This document shows, piece after piece, positions 6,323-7,412 of a DNA stretch of 7,412 nt. Numbering within the stretch: the first letter of the stretch is position 1; each line of letters begins with the position of its first letter. A program made the position numbers and the translations under genes. The notes under the pieces were generated by a model. It had not been told where the DNA came from and made no database searches. It saw only the letters and a list, made by a program, of their open reading frames with translations. The DNA is taken from positions 465 to 7,876 of the forward strand of contig DESG01000132.1 of the NCBI GenBank assembly GCA_002361175.1, written 5' to 3'. The stretch is from Lachnoclostridium sp. UBA3320. GTDB taxonomy: Bacteria; Bacillota; Clostridia; Lachnospirales; Lachnospiraceae.

Positions 6323-6328
6323 TCTCCA
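6323..6328 (-). promoter_or_regulatory. Ribosome binding site deciding the exporter start
   Basis: GTGGAG on the minus strand lies 5 bases upstream of ATG 6315-6317. This makes that ATG, rather than the upstream in-frame TTG at 6353, the likely start of the ArAE-like gene. Confidence 0.75.
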
Positions 6329-6343
6329 CAAATGAATAAAGTA

Positions 6344-6382
6344 GACCATGCAAAGAATAGCAGTTAGTTTCTTTGTATGGTC
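6344..6382. repeat. 12-bp inverted repeat in the leader of the exporter gene
   Basis: GACCATGCAAAG (6344-6355) and CTTTGTATGGTC (6371-6382) form a stem with one non-Watson-Crick position around a 15-base loop. It lies 27 bases upstream of the exporter ATG and about 65 bases past the garR-like stop. No T-run follows on either strand, so it is not a canonical terminator. An operator or a leader hairpin is possible. Confidence 0.6.
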
Positions 6383-6447
6383 CAACCTTTAATACTCTTT
6401 ATAAAAATCTGCACAGTATAGTTAATAAATTTTTGGATGGTTTTTAC

Positions 6448-7338
6448 TTATTTATCTTTTACAATGCTTGTACCAGCAATTTTTTCATAATATCTTACAA
6501 TACTGTCATGGTCTTCTTTTTCATGTCCCTCTGCTTTAAGAAACTGCATTACTTCCATCATCTGTGCAGTAAGCGGTACTGGTGAATTAACTGCGTGTGC
6601 TGCATTTAACGCATTAGTAAGGTCTTTGATATGCAGTTCGATACGGAATCCAGGTTTATAATTGCCTTCTAACATCATAGGTGCTTTTGCATCCATAACT
6701 GTAGAGCCTGCAAGTCCTCCACGGATTGCCTGATAAACAAGTTCTGGGTCTGTTCCTGCTTTCTTTGCAAATGTAAGTGCTTCTGATACTGCGGCAATAT
6801 TAATTGCTACAACCATCTGATTAGCAAGCTTTGCTACATTGCCTGAACCAAGTTCACCAACATATACAACAGAACCAGCCATAACCATAAGCATATCATA
6901 ATACTTATCAAACAGTTCTTTCTTTCCGCCAACCATTACAGACAGTGTACCATCAATGGCTTTTGGCTCTCCACCTGAAACAGGCGCATCAAGCATATCA
7001 ATGCCATAAGGTTCAAGCTCTTTACCAATCTTTTGGCTTTCAACAGGGTCAATAGAACTCATATCAATTAAAACAGTGCCCTCTTTAGCACCCTGCGCAA
7101 TACCGTTTTCACCAAATACAGCTGCACGTACATGTGGTGAATTTGGAACCATTGTAATTACTACTTCACACTGTGATGCAACTTCTGCACCATTAGAAGC
7201 AGCAGTTGCTCCTGCATCAACCAGCTCTTTAATTGAACTTTCGTTAAAATCAAAAACTACAACATCATAACCTGCTTTAACAAGATTTTTGCTCATAGGC
7301 TTTCCCATAATTCCAAGTCCAATAAATCCGATTTTCAT
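6448..7338 (-). CDS. garR: 2-hydroxy-3-oxopropionate (tartronate semialdehyde) reductase
   Basis: A cytoplasmic NAD(P)H-dependent reductase of the beta-hydroxyacid dehydrogenase family that converts tartronate semialdehyde to D-glycerate. The nucleotide-binding glycine motif GLGIMGKPMSKNL is at 7-19, the substrate-binding signature DAPVSGGEPKAIDGTLSV at 117-134, the catalytic lysine K170 in GNVAKLANQ, and a second-domain segment YQAIRGGLAGSTVMDAKAP plus PGFRIELHIKDL (K238, D239). Full length at 296 residues. The wording of these segments is much closer to enterobacterial GarR/GlxR as I recall them than to 3-hydroxyisobutyrate dehydrogenases, hence the specific call; a different beta-hydroxyacid substrate is the alternative. 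AGGAGGT (7347-7353) lies 8 bases before the ATG. No glucarate, galactarate or glyoxylate carboligase gene is visible nearby, so its pathway partner is not shown here. Confidence 0.88.
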   Translation of the reverse strand: MKIGFIGLGIMGKPMSKNLVKAGYDVVVFDFNESSIKELVDAGATAASNGAEVASQCEVVITMVPNSPHVRAAVFGENGIAQGAKEGTVLIDMSSIDPVESQKIGKELEPYGIDMLDAPVSGGEPKAIDGTLSVMVGGKKELFDKYYDMLMVMAGSVVYVGELGSGNVAKLANQMVVAINIAAVSEALTFAKKAGTDPELVYQAIRGGLAGSTVMDAKAPMMLEGNYKPGFRIELHIKDLTNALNAAHAVNSPVPLTAQMMEVMQFLKAEGHEKEDHDSIVRYYEKIAGTSIVKDK

Positions 7339-7388
7339 TCTACTTTACCTCCTAAATCTGTGTTTTATATTTTTAATAATTCATGACA

Positions 7389-7412
7389 ATTTAGATTATA
7401 TATAATCTAAAT
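7389..7412. repeat. Perfect 24-bp AT-rich palindrome upstream of garR
   Basis: ATTTAGATTATA followed by TATAATCTAAAT is a perfect 12+12 palindrome with no spacer, reaching the last base of the window and possibly extending beyond it. It contains TATAAT on both strands and lies about 50 bases upstream of the garR-like start, immediately before a minus-strand TTGTCA (7384-7389) that could be a -35 element. It is suited to be a dimeric regulator operator or a promoter-overlapping site (inference). Confidence 0.6.

Noticed and set aside
6318..6353. TTG-initiated N-terminal extension of the exporter by 12 residues
   Set aside because: No ribosome site precedes the TTG, and it would start inside the inverted repeat; ATG 6315-6317 has GTGGAG at good spacing.
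7361..7389. TTGTCA plus TATAAA as the garR promoter
   Set aside because: The spacing is only about 14 bases, shorter than usual, and TATAAT inside the palindrome is an equal alternative; not listed as a feature.

Overview
The window is AT-rich DNA with strong GGAGG-type ribosome binding sites, short intergenic gaps and protein families typical of anaerobic Bacillota. The GPH-type sugar transporter, the AraC regulator with cupin domain, the CD1871A-type CXXC protein, the TlpA lipoproteins, the ArAE_1 exporter and the GarR-like reductase together suggest a gut clostridium, most likely Lachnospiraceae. That placement is inferred from gene content alone. I see no rRNA, tRNA, CRISPR array or insertion sequence.

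Left part (1-1600): a divergent pair, a GPH-family sugar:cation symporter on the minus strand and an AraC-family regulator on the plus strand. The pair looks damaged. The regulator's frame stays open back to about 637, into the transporter's first codons. It encodes recognisable N-terminal cupin sequence there but offers no start codon before TTG 718. The transporter also starts with TTG and has no good ribosome binding site. It meets a stop after 219 residues, about half the normal length, while another frame stays open across that stop to the window edge. I infer a deletion that removed the shared promoter region and the regulator's N-terminus, plus a possible frameshift in the transporter.

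Middle (1600-4820, all minus strand): a 63-residue orphan protein with an excellent ribosome binding site, sharing a probably bidirectional terminator with the regulator. Next is a tight three-gene operon, read from 4716 down to 1956: a TlpA-like thioredoxin lipoprotein with a C-terminal Cys-containing Cna-B-like domain; a three-TM protein ending in a CD1871A-like CTEC tail; and a NapH-like membrane iron-sulfur protein fused to a second TlpA domain. Together they look like an electron path from cytoplasmic [4Fe-4S] clusters through the membrane to extracytoplasmic thiols. This is the most interesting system in the window.

Right part (4820-7412, all minus strand): a garR-like 2-hydroxy-3-oxopropionate reductase, then an ArAE_1/FUSC-type membrane protein and a PPC/DUF296 protein that form a likely two-gene operon ending in a clear intrinsic terminator. 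A perfect 24-bp AT-rich palindrome lies at the window edge upstream of garR, and a long hairpin precedes the exporter gene.
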